Shown in pieces: positions 19,219-27,014 of a DNA stretch of 64,000 nt. The position numbers and the translations under genes are program-made. Origin of the DNA: Pseudomonas sp. NC02 (GTDB lineage Bacteria > Pseudomonadota > Gammaproteobacteria > Pseudomonadales > Pseudomonadaceae); the NCBI RefSeq assembly GCF_002874965.1, contig NZ_CP025624.1, positions 1,612,001-1,676,000 on the forward strand, given 5' to 3'. Below the pieces are notes generated by a model, which worked only from the letters and a program-made list of their open reading frames with translations, made no database searches and was not told where the DNA came from. Numbering within the stretch: the first letter of the stretch is position 1; the number at the start of each line of letters is the position of its first letter.

Positions 19219-22200
19219 ATGTTGAATGCTGGCACTGTGTCTCTCCCTCCACGGGTAACTTCGCAACTTTCCCTGCTTTCTACCGAGCCGGCGGCGCTCC
19301 CTCTATTGCCCTCTGCTCTGGGTGCTACGGCCGATCTCAATACGCAGGCCCTCGCCCCAGTCCCCCGGCAATCCGGTCTCACCGCGGCGTTGGGCGACCG
19401 CGAGAATCTGCGGACACTGGGCCAGAAGCTCAACGAAATCGCCAGCCGTCTTGGCGTGAATGCCAGTCCTCAAGCGGTGCTGGCCGCGCTGCAAACGACA
19501 CCGATGCAAATACACCCCGACTCGTCCTACCCGACCCAGGCGGGTAAAGCGGCGACGGTAGAGACCTTTCTCGGAAGTATCGGCTTGGGGTTGCCCACCA
19601 ATCATTTTCAGCTGACCGGTCATGCCCACGCGGTGAGTGACAGGGCACTGGAGCATCCGCTCGGCAATTTTGGCGGCGGGTTGTCCTGGCCTGTTCCCAT
19701 GAGCGCCGCTGAACAACGCAGGGTACTGGCGGCGGCTACCGACCATGGCAGCCAGAACCCCAATGCACCGCACATCGGCGCAAGCGTGGGTGTACTGGAA
19801 TATCTGAACGCGAACCAGCCGTTGTCGGGCGAGGCATTGGCTGATCCTGCCAAGGCACTCGAAACCCTCGTCAGCTCCACCCGCGGGCAGGCACTGGGGC
19901 AAGCCATACAGGACCAGCTTGGGGGCGCCGCCTCCGAGACCAGCGTGAACGAATACGCACTGAGCGCAATCCACCTGCTGCTGGATCCCGAGTCCATTAC
20001 GGCGCCGCACCGAAACCGTGTGGCAGGTTTCGACCTCGCGCAACAGGCCCATTGGGGCAGGCCGGCTTCGGCAGTGCTCGAGCGCCTGAGCACTTTCCTG
20101 CACGAAAATCACCAGACCAGTCCCGAGATGGCCAAGGCCGGCGCCTATTTGTTACTGGCACGAAAGGCGCCCGAGTTTTTGATCAAGGACATCCCCGACC
20201 GCGTGACCTACGGCAGCCCTGCCTGGGTAAGCCTCGCGGTCGCAGCGGCGGCCATAGAGGCGCAGTTCCCCGGAAAGGTGGCGCACATGACCTTTGCCCA
20301 AGTCATGTCCAGCGCGGAAAACGCGATCCTGACGAATCGAGCCGCCGCCGAACATGCACAAAAGGCGGCATTGGTGGACTGGGCCGTGGTCAACGGGGTC
20401 GTCACATGCCAGCCAGGTGATCGTTACAGCGACGATGAGATAGACCGTGCAAGGACGGCATTCAACGCACAACTGAAGTCGACGCTTGCGGCTACCGGTT
20501 TGTTGGAAGCCGAGATTCCAAGCCGTAAAGACATTGCGTTGGCCCATTTGAAGGAGCGGTTTGGCGAACACGTACCTTTTGAAGAGAAACGACTGAAGGT
20601 CGTTGACTCGAAACAACCGTCAGCCCAACCACTTTATGATCCGAACCGGGCGCCCGGCGGGCTTTTCTCGTTGTTGGACATCGCCATGAGCGGACTTGGC
20701 CAATACCCATGGGAAACCAGGGACTCGAGCATTGCCGAGGCAATCAAAGGCAAGAGCCTGGATTTCAGCGTGAACAAAATCTTCAACGAAGAATTTGAAC
20801 AAGCAATCACTTCTCGCCAGCAAGGGGTTCGCCGCGTCATCAGGCACCTTGTCGCAACACTGCCCTTGGTCGACCGGGAAAACCTGGAGTTTGCAAAGCT
20901 CGAGTTTTTTCAGAAAAACACTTATGAACTGGGCCTCGACTTCACCTCTAAAAAACGACAGGGCGCGGAAAACAAACTGTGGGTCAAGGCCACCGGAAGG
21001 AATGGCAACACTGTTTATGAAATTGATTTGAACGCAGGTGCAATCAAGTCGGTGCCGACCTCGGAGTTAACAACAAAACGCGAGCGGCAGGCCAACAAGG
21101 AGTTCAAGACGGAGCCCTTCAAGCCCAAGACCGTGAGCGAGGCTGCCCTTGGCCAAAAGAGCCAGGACGGCTTGTCAACGCCGCCCCCCAGTTTTTCCAG
21201 TGCGCGAACCCTGCACATCGCCGATGCTTTTGTTGAGCATCTTGATCTCGACAGTGATGACATAAAAACCTATGCCCGGGGTGTCACCTCGTTCGATAAA
21301 CAAATGGCAACCGAGTGGAACGTCACCCACTTTTTTCTTGACCTGATTCCGCTCAGGTCAGCCATCGTGAATTTTTCCAGGGGCAACCACCTGGAAGGGG
21401 CCAGTGACCTGGCGCTGGATGTCTTTGGTTTTGTCACGGCGGGCGCGGGTGTGGCGGCGAAAGTCACGAAGGCGGGAGCCAAGGTCGCGAGCGCCGCCGC
21501 CAAGGCCATTCAAGTGGCAAAAGTCATCGGTGTGGCTGCCATTCAAGCATTCAACCCATTGGATGGCTTCAGCGAACTGGTCGCGGGCGGTGCCCGATTG
21601 CTGGGCAAAGGCGCCAACTTTGTACGCGCCACGGGTGCAGAGGTGGTCAACAAGCTCAGGGGCGCGAGCGGCAGCTATGACCTGTTGAAGGCTGCCAGTA
21701 AACACTATGACGCAGCAGCGACGGGTACCTTCAAGGTCGCCGGGCAAAGCGTTGATGGAGGCGCGGTACTCCAGAACGGTCGATGGTATGCGTTTGATGT
21801 GGACAGGATGCGGCCTTACGGCAGCCCTCTTGAAGGCTTCACCGCAAAAACGAGTGCGATGGATGGGGCGATCATCACCACGCCTGCCGAGCCGGGCAGC
21901 GCCCTGAACAACCGGTTGCTTGGCGATTACAGCGTGGCCGAATCGAAAATAGCCGGGCTTGCGCGCAACAGTCAGGGGATCTATGTGGCGGCGGACGGTC
22001 ACTTGTCCCACATCCGCCATACCGATACTGCCGGCAACACTGCGGTCTACGAAGTGCGGCAAGTGACTCGCACCGCCGACGGTGCCGTACAGGCGCAGAT
22101 TTATCACAACAACCGGCAAACGCCGCTGCTGGTGCAGCACCTTCAGGGGGACCAATGGCAGCGCCTGGGGGCACGCGGCGGTAACCGGCCCTCTGTGGCA

Positions 22201-22692
22201 TCAGACCTGGGGCCGGAAATTGGCGGGGGCGGTGAGGGGACGATCTACGACAGTCTCGACGGGAAAAGTGTCTATAAGGACTATGGCCCTTCATCCATGA
22301 CTTCTGCCGACGACTTTGTCGATAACGAGACCCTGTGCCTGAACAGCTATTACGGTGACGGCTTTGCAACCACGATATTTGAAAATGGTCGCCGTTATTT
22401 GAAAATGGGCAAGCTGGACGGGGTGGATGTAAATACCCTAGCAAGGGGAAGTTTGCCCCCAGAGGCCAGGCTTTTACTGGATGACGCATTTCGGCGCATG
22501 GAACAGAAAAATCTTTACCACAACGATCTGCAGTTAAGTAATTTCCTGTATTCAGCGAGGGATAATAAAATCTATCCAGTGGACTTGAACGCAAACGGTC
22601 TTGAAGACATGACACCGTTTCTCGCCAATATGTACAAGCGTGATCGAGACGAGCTGCGCAGGGCCTATTACGCGCTGATCGCCAAGGCGTAG
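19219..22692 (+). CDS. Large putative effector/toxin with a C-terminal minimal protein-kinase domain
   Basis: A 1157-residue protein with no signal peptide. The first 60 residues are rich in Ser, Thr, Pro and Leu, as in type III effector N-termini. Residues about 700-795 hold a pattern (FFLDLIPLRSAI, LALDVFGFVTAGAG, then Ala-rich helices) that I associate with large dermonecrotic-toxin-like Pseudomonas proteins. Residues about 995-1157 form a compact kinase: glycine loop GGGGEG (1002-1007), Lys1020 in VYKDY, candidate helix-C Glu1037, catalytic loop HNDLQLSN with Asp1103 and Asn1108, and Asp1122 in VDLN in place of DFG. This resembles effector kinases such as OspG, NleH and HopBF1. It is a single gene between terminators, with no secretion or immunity gene nearby. 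The ATG at 19219 lacks a clear Shine-Dalgarno sequence. Confidence 0.8.
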   Translation: MLNAGTVSLPPRVTSQLSLLSTEPAALPLLPSALGATADLNTQALAPVPRQSGLTAALGDRENLRTLGQKLNEIASRLGVNASPQAVLAALQTTPMQIHPDSSYPTQAGKAATVETFLGSIGLGLPTNHFQLTGHAHAVSDRALEHPLGNFGGGLSWPVPMSAAEQRRVLAAATDHGSQNPNAPHIGASVGVLEYLNANQPLSGEALADPAKALETLVSSTRGQALGQAIQDQLGGAASETSVNEYALSAIHLLLDPESITAPHRNRVAGFDLAQQAHWGRPASAVLERLSTFLHENHQTSPEMAKAGAYLLLARKAPEFLIKDIPDRVTYGSPAWVSLAVAAAAIEAQFPGKVAHMTFAQVMSSAENAILTNRAAAEHAQKAALVDWAVVNGVVTCQPGDRYSDDEIDRARTAFNAQLKSTLAATGLLEAEIPSRKDIALAHLKERFGEHVPFEEKRLKVVDSKQPSAQPLYDPNRAPGGLFSLLDIAMSGLGQYPWETRDSSIAEAIKGKSLDFSVNKIFNEEFEQAITSRQQGVRRVIRHLVATLPLVDRENLEFAKLEFFQKNTYELGLDFTSKKRQGAENKLWVKATGRNGNTVYEIDLNAGAIKSVPTSELTTKRERQANKEFKTEPFKPKTVSEAALGQKSQDGLSTPPPSFSSARTLHIADAFVEHLDLDSDDIKTYARGVTSFDKQMATEWNVTHFFLDLIPLRSAIVNFSRGNHLEGASDLALDVFGFVTAGAGVAAKVTKAGAKVASAAAKAIQVAKVIGVAAIQAFNPLDGFSELVAGGARLLGKGANFVRATGAEVVNKLRGASGSYDLLKAASKHYDAAATGTFKVAGQSVDGGAVLQNGRWYAFDVDRMRPYGSPLEGFTAKTSAMDGAIITTPAEPGSALNNRLLGDYSVAESKIAGLARNSQGIYVAADGHLSHIRHTDTAGNTAVYEVRQVTRTADGAVQAQIYHNNRQTPLLVQHLQGDQWQRLGARGGNRPSVASDLGPEIGGGGEGTIYDSLDGKSVYKDYGPSSMTSADDFVDNETLCLNSYYGDGFATTIFENGRRYLKMGKLDGVDVNTLARGSLPPEARLLLDDAFRRMEQKNLYHNDLQLSNFLYSARDNKIYPVDLNANGLEDMTPFLANMYKRDRDELRRAYYALIAKA

Positions 22693-22712
22693 CTGCACTT
22701 GTGGCGGGTGTA

Positions 22713-22741
22713 CCCTGCTGTGATCGCAGCAGCAGGGTTTT
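22713..22741 (+). terminator. Intrinsic terminator after the effector-like gene
   Basis: The stem CCCTGCTG (22713-22720) with CAGCAGGG (22730-22737) is followed by TTTT. It begins 20 bases after the stop codon. Confidence 0.75.
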
Positions 22742-22772
22742 GACGTGACCGTCAACGACTGCCAGAGCGTGT

Positions 22773-23372
22773 TCAGTCCTGGTGGTTGAAGTCGCCTTCG
22801 GACACCAGCTCGTTCAATGGACGACGCGGGCTCGGGGTTTCCCGGGCTTGCAGGTAGTCGGCCAGGGTCGATTTGTCGCCGAGCTTGCCAATCGCCACCG
22901 CAGCGTGCAGGGCGTAACCTTCAGGAATCTTCAGTTCCTTGCGGGTCAGTTCCTGGTCGAAACCGGCCATGCCGTGGGTGTGCCAGCCGCTGAGGCTGGC
23001 TTGCAGCGCCAGGTGGCCCCAGGCCGAGCCGGTGTCAAAGGTGTGCCACAGGGCCGGGGTTTCTTCGGTGGCACCAGGCACGGCAAAGGTCGTCTTCGAC
23101 GCGACGATCACCAGGGCCGAGGCATGCTGTGCCCAGCCACAGTTGAATTCGTTCAGCAGGCCCAGGAAACGTTCCCAGTTCGGCGTGTCGCGGCGCGCAT
23201 AGAGAAAACGCCATGGCTGCGAGTTGTAGGCCGAAGGTGACCAGCGCGCGGCTTCGAAGAAGCTCAACAGGGTGTCCACCGGGATGCTTTCGCCGGTGAA
23301 GGCGCGCGGCGACCAGCGGTCGGTGAATTGTGGGTGGATCGGATAGTCGGCGACGCGTGGGTTGCTGCTCAT
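22773..23372 (-). CDS. Nitroreductase family FMN-dependent oxidoreductase
   Basis: A 199-residue protein with nitroreductase hallmarks: the FMN-contacting RWSPSAYNSQPWRFL near the N-terminus, DTGSAWGHLALQASLSGWHTHGM in the centre, and AAVAIGKLG near the end. The physiological substrate is unknown. The start at 23372 (MSSNPRVADYPIHP) follows CAGGA and is preferred over an in-frame ATG 111 bp upstream, which would add an Arg-rich, non-homologous leader and leave almost no room for the divergent ycgN promoter. Confidence 0.9.
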   Translation of the reverse strand: MSSNPRVADYPIHPQFTDRWSPRAFTGESIPVDTLLSFFEAARWSPSAYNSQPWRFLYARRDTPNWERFLGLLNEFNCGWAQHASALVIVASKTTFAVPGATEETPALWHTFDTGSAWGHLALQASLSGWHTHGMAGFDQELTRKELKIPEGYALHAAVAIGKLGDKSTLADYLQARETPSPRRPLNELVSEGDFNHQD

Positions 23373-23525
23373 TGGGCTGATCCTGATGAAAAACCGGGGT
23401 TCAAAACTACTTCGCCGCCGGGTGGCTGACAAGTCTTGTTCTACCGACAGTCGTAAGCGCTTGGCCCCGGGGGCCATGGGCACTAGACTGGCGGCCTTTT
23501 AACATACCGATATTGATGTAGAGCC

Positions 23526-23975
23526 ATGGCCGCCAAAGTCGAACCTTTCTGGATCCGCAAAACCCTCGAACAACTCGACCAGGATGAGTGGGAGTCGTTG
23601 TGCGACGGCTGCGGCCTGTGCTGCCTGCAAAAGCTCGAGGATGAAGACGACAACAGCGTCTACTACACGCGCATCGCCTGCAAACTGCTGGACCTGAAAA
23701 CCTGCCAGTGCACCGATTACCCCAACCGTCGCGCCTCGGTGCCCGATTGCATCCAGCTCACTCCGGGCCAGGCCGACCAGTTCAAATGGCTGCCGCCCAC
23801 CTGCGGTTACCGGCTGGTCAGCGAGCGCAAGAACTTGCCGCTGTGGCACCACCTGGTCTGCGGCGATCGCGACGCTGTGCACCAGGAACGCATTTCCCAG
23901 TCCGGGCGCATGCTCAGCGAAGGCAGCGTGCCCGAGGATGACTGGGAGGATTACCTGATTTTTCGTGCAGGCTGA
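23526..23975 (+). CDS. ycgN: YcgN-family cysteine-cluster protein
   Basis: A 149-residue conserved protein (UPF0260 type). The cysteine cluster [10 protein letters not shown] occurs near residue 30, with further Cys residues in [19 protein letters not shown], in PDCIQL, and in CGYRL and CGDRD. This is the pattern of the YkgJ-like metal/iron-sulfur-binding superfamily. Its function is not established. It is probably co-transcribed with the exported protein 12 bp downstream. Confidence 0.92.
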   Translation: MAAKVEPFWIRKTLEQLDQDEWESLCDGCGLCCLQKLEDEDDNSVYYTRIACKLLDLKTCQCTDYPNRRASVPDCIQLTPGQADQFKWLPPTCGYRLVSERKNLPLWHHLVCGDRDAVHQERISQSGRMLSEGSVPEDDWEDYLIFRAG

Positions 23976-23987
23976 GAAGGAGTGTGT

Positions 23988-25226
23988 ATGACGGTTGGAG
24001 CCAGGCTGGCGGCGAGCCTGCTGTTGTTGGTATTGAGTGCGCCGGCGTGGGCAGCGAAGAAAGTTGACCTGGACTATTACGTCAAGCTGTTGCCCCAAAG
24101 TGATCAGGCCGAAGTGCGCCTGAGCCTGTCCCAGGGCTCGGCGGTGCGCAGCCTCAACTTTGACCTGGGCCGCGACGGCGACTACAGCGACTTCAAGGCC
24201 GATGGCCAGTGGCAAGTGTTGCCGGGCAATACCCCGGGTGACAGCCGCGGCCTGTGGCAACCGAGTGCCGACAAGGCCAGCCTGACCTACCGTGTACGCC
24301 TCACCCACGCGCGCAAGAAAGGCGTCTACGAAGCGCGGATGACCCCGAGTTGGGCGCTGTTTCGCGGCGAAGACCTGGTGCCCACTGCACGTCTGGATCA
24401 ACAGGACGGCATTGAACTGGTGTCGCGCCTGGTGTTTGAACTGCCTGCCGGCTGGAAAAGCGTCGAGACGTCCTGGCCGCGCATCGGCAAGAACAAATTC
24501 CGCATCGATAACGTTTCCCGCCTGTTTGACCGGCCCACCGGCTGGATGCTCGCGGGTACGCTGGGCAGTCGCAGGATGCGCCTGGGGGAAACCGAAATCA
24601 CCGTGGCGTCGCCCAAAGGGCAAGGCATGCATCGCATGGATGTGCTGACCTTGCTGACGTTTGTCTGGCCGCAAGTGCAAGCGGCATTCCCACGGCACCC
24701 GGCGAAATTGCTGGTGGTGGGCGCCAGTGACCCGATGCGCCGCGGTGCGTATTCGGCGCGGGACTCGATCTACCTCAACAGCCGTACGCCGTTGGTCAGC
24801 GAGAACGGCAGCAGCCCGTTGATCCGTGAAGTGGTGCAGGCTATCGGCCGCTTCAACGACCACCAGGGCAGCGATTGGATCAGCGAGGGCTTGGCGCAGT
24901 ACTACGCCATTGAGCTGATGCGCCGCGCAGGGGGGATCAGCGACGATCGTTATGCCGCCCTGCAGGCCCGGCTGGCCAGCGAAGGCAAGGACGTGACCAC
25001 TCTGCGGGTCGAGCACGCCAGTAGCGCGACCGTCTCACGAGCGGTGGTGTTGTTGCAGGAGCTGGACCGCGAGATTCGTGTGAAAACCCACAACAAGCGT
25101 TCGCTGGATGATTTGACCCAGGCGGTGATGCGCTTGAACAGCATCAGCACAAAGGAATTCGTGCAGCTGGGGGAGAGCATTATTGGCGAGTCGTCGGTAG
25201 TACTCGATACCAAACTGCTGCACTGA
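23988..25226 (+). CDS. Exported protein resembling M61-type peptidases, active site degenerate
   Basis: A 412-residue protein with a signal peptide (MTVGARLAASLLLLVLSAPAWA). The N-terminal half is beta-rich (YRVRLTHARKKGVYEARMTPSWALF). The C-terminal half has LIREVVQAIGRFNDHQGSDWISEGLAQYYAIELMR, laid out like the zinc peptidase HExxH...WxxEGxxxYY region of glycyl-aminopeptidase-like (M61) proteins. The HExxH itself is absent (REVVQ), so peptidase activity is doubtful. The start at 23988 is set by AAGGAG at 23978; it is the second gene after ycgN. A REPIN follows 7 bp after the stop. Confidence 0.8.
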   Translation: MTVGARLAASLLLLVLSAPAWAAKKVDLDYYVKLLPQSDQAEVRLSLSQGSAVRSLNFDLGRDGDYSDFKADGQWQVLPGNTPGDSRGLWQPSADKASLTYRVRLTHARKKGVYEARMTPSWALFRGEDLVPTARLDQQDGIELVSRLVFELPAGWKSVETSWPRIGKNKFRIDNVSRLFDRPTGWMLAGTLGSRRMRLGETEITVASPKGQGMHRMDVLTLLTFVWPQVQAAFPRHPAKLLVVGASDPMRRGAYSARDSIYLNSRTPLVSENGSSPLIREVVQAIGRFNDHQGSDWISEGLAQYYAIELMRRAGGISDDRYAALQARLASEGKDVTTLRVEHASSATVSRAVVLLQELDREIRVKTHNKRSLDDLTQAVMRLNSISTKEFVQLGESIIGESSVVLDTKLLH

Positions 25227-25233
25227 AACCAAG

Positions 25234-25320
25234 GTGGGAGCGGGCTTGCTCGCGAAAGCGGTGTATCAGAAACACAGTCAGTGACTGACACTCCGCTTTC
25301 ACGAGCAAGCCCGCTCCCAC
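25234..25320. repeat. REPIN, copy 3
   Basis: The arms 25234-25261 and 25293-25320 are 28 bp with one mismatch and share the GTGGGAGCGGGCTTGCTCGC core. It lies between convergent genes. Confidence 0.93.
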
Positions 25321-25332
25321 TTTTGATCGGGG

Positions 25333-25683
25333 TTAACCCACAGTTTTGCTGGCGTTTTCAGCCGCCACTTCAGCCTTGGTCTTGAGGTTTTTCAGTTCCT
25401 CACCGGCGCGTTCGATCTTGGTTCGCACGCTGTTCATTTCCTGGCGGCTGCGCTCCAGCAACTCTTTCGCCGAGCTATGCCCGCTGATCCCGCGTGCCAG
25501 CGCTACGCCGCCAATCGCCACCTGGATCAAACCGAAAAAGCCGCCACGGCGCAGGCCTTTGCCCATCATCACCACACCGCCAGCCAGGGAGCCGATGCGT
25601 TCCCAGCCCTGGACGTTTTGCGTGGGTTGGGGCTCGAACGGGGTGGACCGGATAACGGGTCGCAGGGTTTTGCTGTCGCTCAT
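25333..25683 (-). CDS. Small membrane protein, DUF2892-like with C-terminal helical tail
   Basis: A 116-residue protein. The centre (WERIGSLAGGVVMMGKGLRR then GLIQVAIGGVALARGI) gives two short Gly-rich membrane segments as in DUF2892 (YgaP membrane domain) proteins. The last 45 residues are charged and heptad-like (LLERSRQEMNSVRTKIERAG), probably a coiled coil. GGAGA precedes the ATG. It is a single gene; the function is unknown. Confidence 0.8.
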   Translation of the reverse strand: MSDSKTLRPVIRSTPFEPQPTQNVQGWERIGSLAGGVVMMGKGLRRGGFFGLIQVAIGGVALARGISGHSSAKELLERSRQEMNSVRTKIERAGEELKNLKTKAEVAAENASKTVG

Positions 25684-25752
25684 GATCTGTCTCCAATAAG
25701 GGCTGATTGATATGCAGCTGACTGCACACAGGCCGCGGATGTTCCCAAAAAA

Positions 25753-26220
25753 TCAGTATTTGGGGCCCGAACGGGTGTTGTTGCCCTTGGCCAGACGGTC
25801 GTAAAGCACCACGTTGACGGTGGCGGCGAGGTTCATGCAACCGGTGGTCGGGATGTAGATCACGTCTTCACACCAGTCGCGAATCTCTTTGTCGAGGGAG
25901 CCGTCTTCCGGACCGAAGATATACAGCGCACGGTCCGGATGGGTGTATTCGGGGAGAGGGCGGGCGCCTTCCACCAGCTCGACGGCGACGGGGATGCAGC
26001 CCAGGGGCAGGATCTTTTTCAGGTCGTCGATACCGATCAGCGGAATGTCGTGGTGGACCTTCTTGGTGTCGGTAATAAAGTCCCGGGCCCGCTCATAGCG
26101 CTTGCCGGTGTAGAACACCGAGGCCACGCCGTAGCAGCCGGCGGCGCGCATCACCGAGCCGACGTTTTCGGGGGATTTGGGGTTGTACAGACCGATGCAG
26201 CTGTAGCGTTTATTGCCCAC
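25753..26220 (-). CDS. SpoU/TrmH-family RNA 2'-O-methyltransferase
   Basis: A 155-residue single-domain SPOUT methyltransferase. The three family motifs are visible: NVGSVMRAAGCYG (motif 1), ALYIFGPEDGSLD (motif 2) and VIYIPTTGCMNLAATVNVVLYD (motif 3, knot). The size is like TrmL, but the target RNA nucleotide cannot be inferred. The REP cluster at 26305 lies just upstream of the start. Confidence 0.9.
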   Translation of the reverse strand: MGNKRYSCIGLYNPKSPENVGSVMRAAGCYGVASVFYTGKRYERARDFITDTKKVHHDIPLIGIDDLKKILPLGCIPVAVELVEGARPLPEYTHPDRALYIFGPEDGSLDKEIRDWCEDVIYIPTTGCMNLAATVNVVLYDRLAKGNNTRSGPKY

Positions 26221-26304
26221 GGGAAAGGGTGCCTTCGAGAAAAACCGCGATTATACGGGGATTGCTCGAAAGGCGGTCAGTTTGAGCGGCACGTGTTGCA
26301 ACAC

Positions 26305-26478
26305 TGTGGCAAGGGAGCTTGCTATGGCAAAGGGGCTTGCTGTGGCGAGGGAGCTTGCTCCCGCTGGAGTGCGAAGCGCTCCCAAAAAACGTGGGGCCGC
26401 TACGCAGCCCAGCGGGAGCAAGCTCCCTCGCCACAACAAGCCTTCTCCCACTGCGAGCCATCTCCCACAGCAGGTCGT
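26305..26478. repeat. Compound REP cluster, second family, with tandem 18-bp units
   Basis: Three head-to-tail 18-bp units start at 26305, 26323 and 26341 (consensus TGTGGCAAGGGAGCTTGC). The last leads into a perfect 27-bp inverted repeat with arms 26341-26367 and 26409-26435. More degenerate CTCCCAC-type pieces run to 26478. It fills the gap between the SpoU methyltransferase and HNH genes. Confidence 0.9.
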
Positions 26479-26491
26479 TCATTACATCGCT

Positions 26492-26866
26492 TCAGTCGTC
26501 TTTCTTCATCAACCCGGCCAACGCCGCAAACGGGTTGTGCGTCGCCTTGGCGATCGTCGGGCTGCTGGTGGAGCCTTCGCCGAAATACTGCTGGTCGGTA
26601 TAACGCGAGTGTTCGTTGTCGTGGCAATACAGGCACAGCAACTCCCAGTTGGAGCCGTCCTGGGGGTTGTCGTCATGGTTGTGGTTGCGGTGGTGCACGG
26701 TCAGTTCGCTCAGGCGCTTGCCGGCGAATTCACGGGCGCAGCGGCCACACACGTGGGGGTACATCTTCAGGGCTTTGTCGCGGTAGCCCATTTCCCGGTC
26801 GCGCTGGGCATCGGCGAGGATGCGGTCCAGCTTGGCGGTGTGGGAGGGCGGGTTGGTCGAGCTCAT
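26492..26866 (-). CDS. yajD: YajD-family HNH nuclease domain protein
   Basis: A 124-residue protein. The HNH/beta-beta-alpha-metal fold is shown by CGRCAREF, LTVHHRNHNHDDNP and LLCLYCHDNEHSRY, which provide two CxxC-type zinc knuckles and the catalytic HH. It matches the YajD family of small HNH proteins, whose role in the cell is unknown. The ATG at 26866 has the best spacing to AGGAG; an adjacent ATG at 26869 is too close. Confidence 0.88.
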   Translation of the reverse strand: MSSTNPPSHTAKLDRILADAQRDREMGYRDKALKMYPHVCGRCAREFAGKRLSELTVHHRNHNHDDNPQDGSNWELLCLYCHDNEHSRYTDQQYFGEGSTSSPTIAKATHNPFAALAGLMKKDD

Positions 26867-27014
26867 CATGGCTCCTGTCTTTTAGTGGATCACGGATAGC
26901 GTTGATTCTAGCTGCTTGCGGGCTAATAAACCTCCGGCTTTTTCAGGCGCAGTCATGCCGGTGAGGGGGATTGTTTGTAGTATCGACGAACTGAATTCAT
27001 AAGGAGCGGTACTC

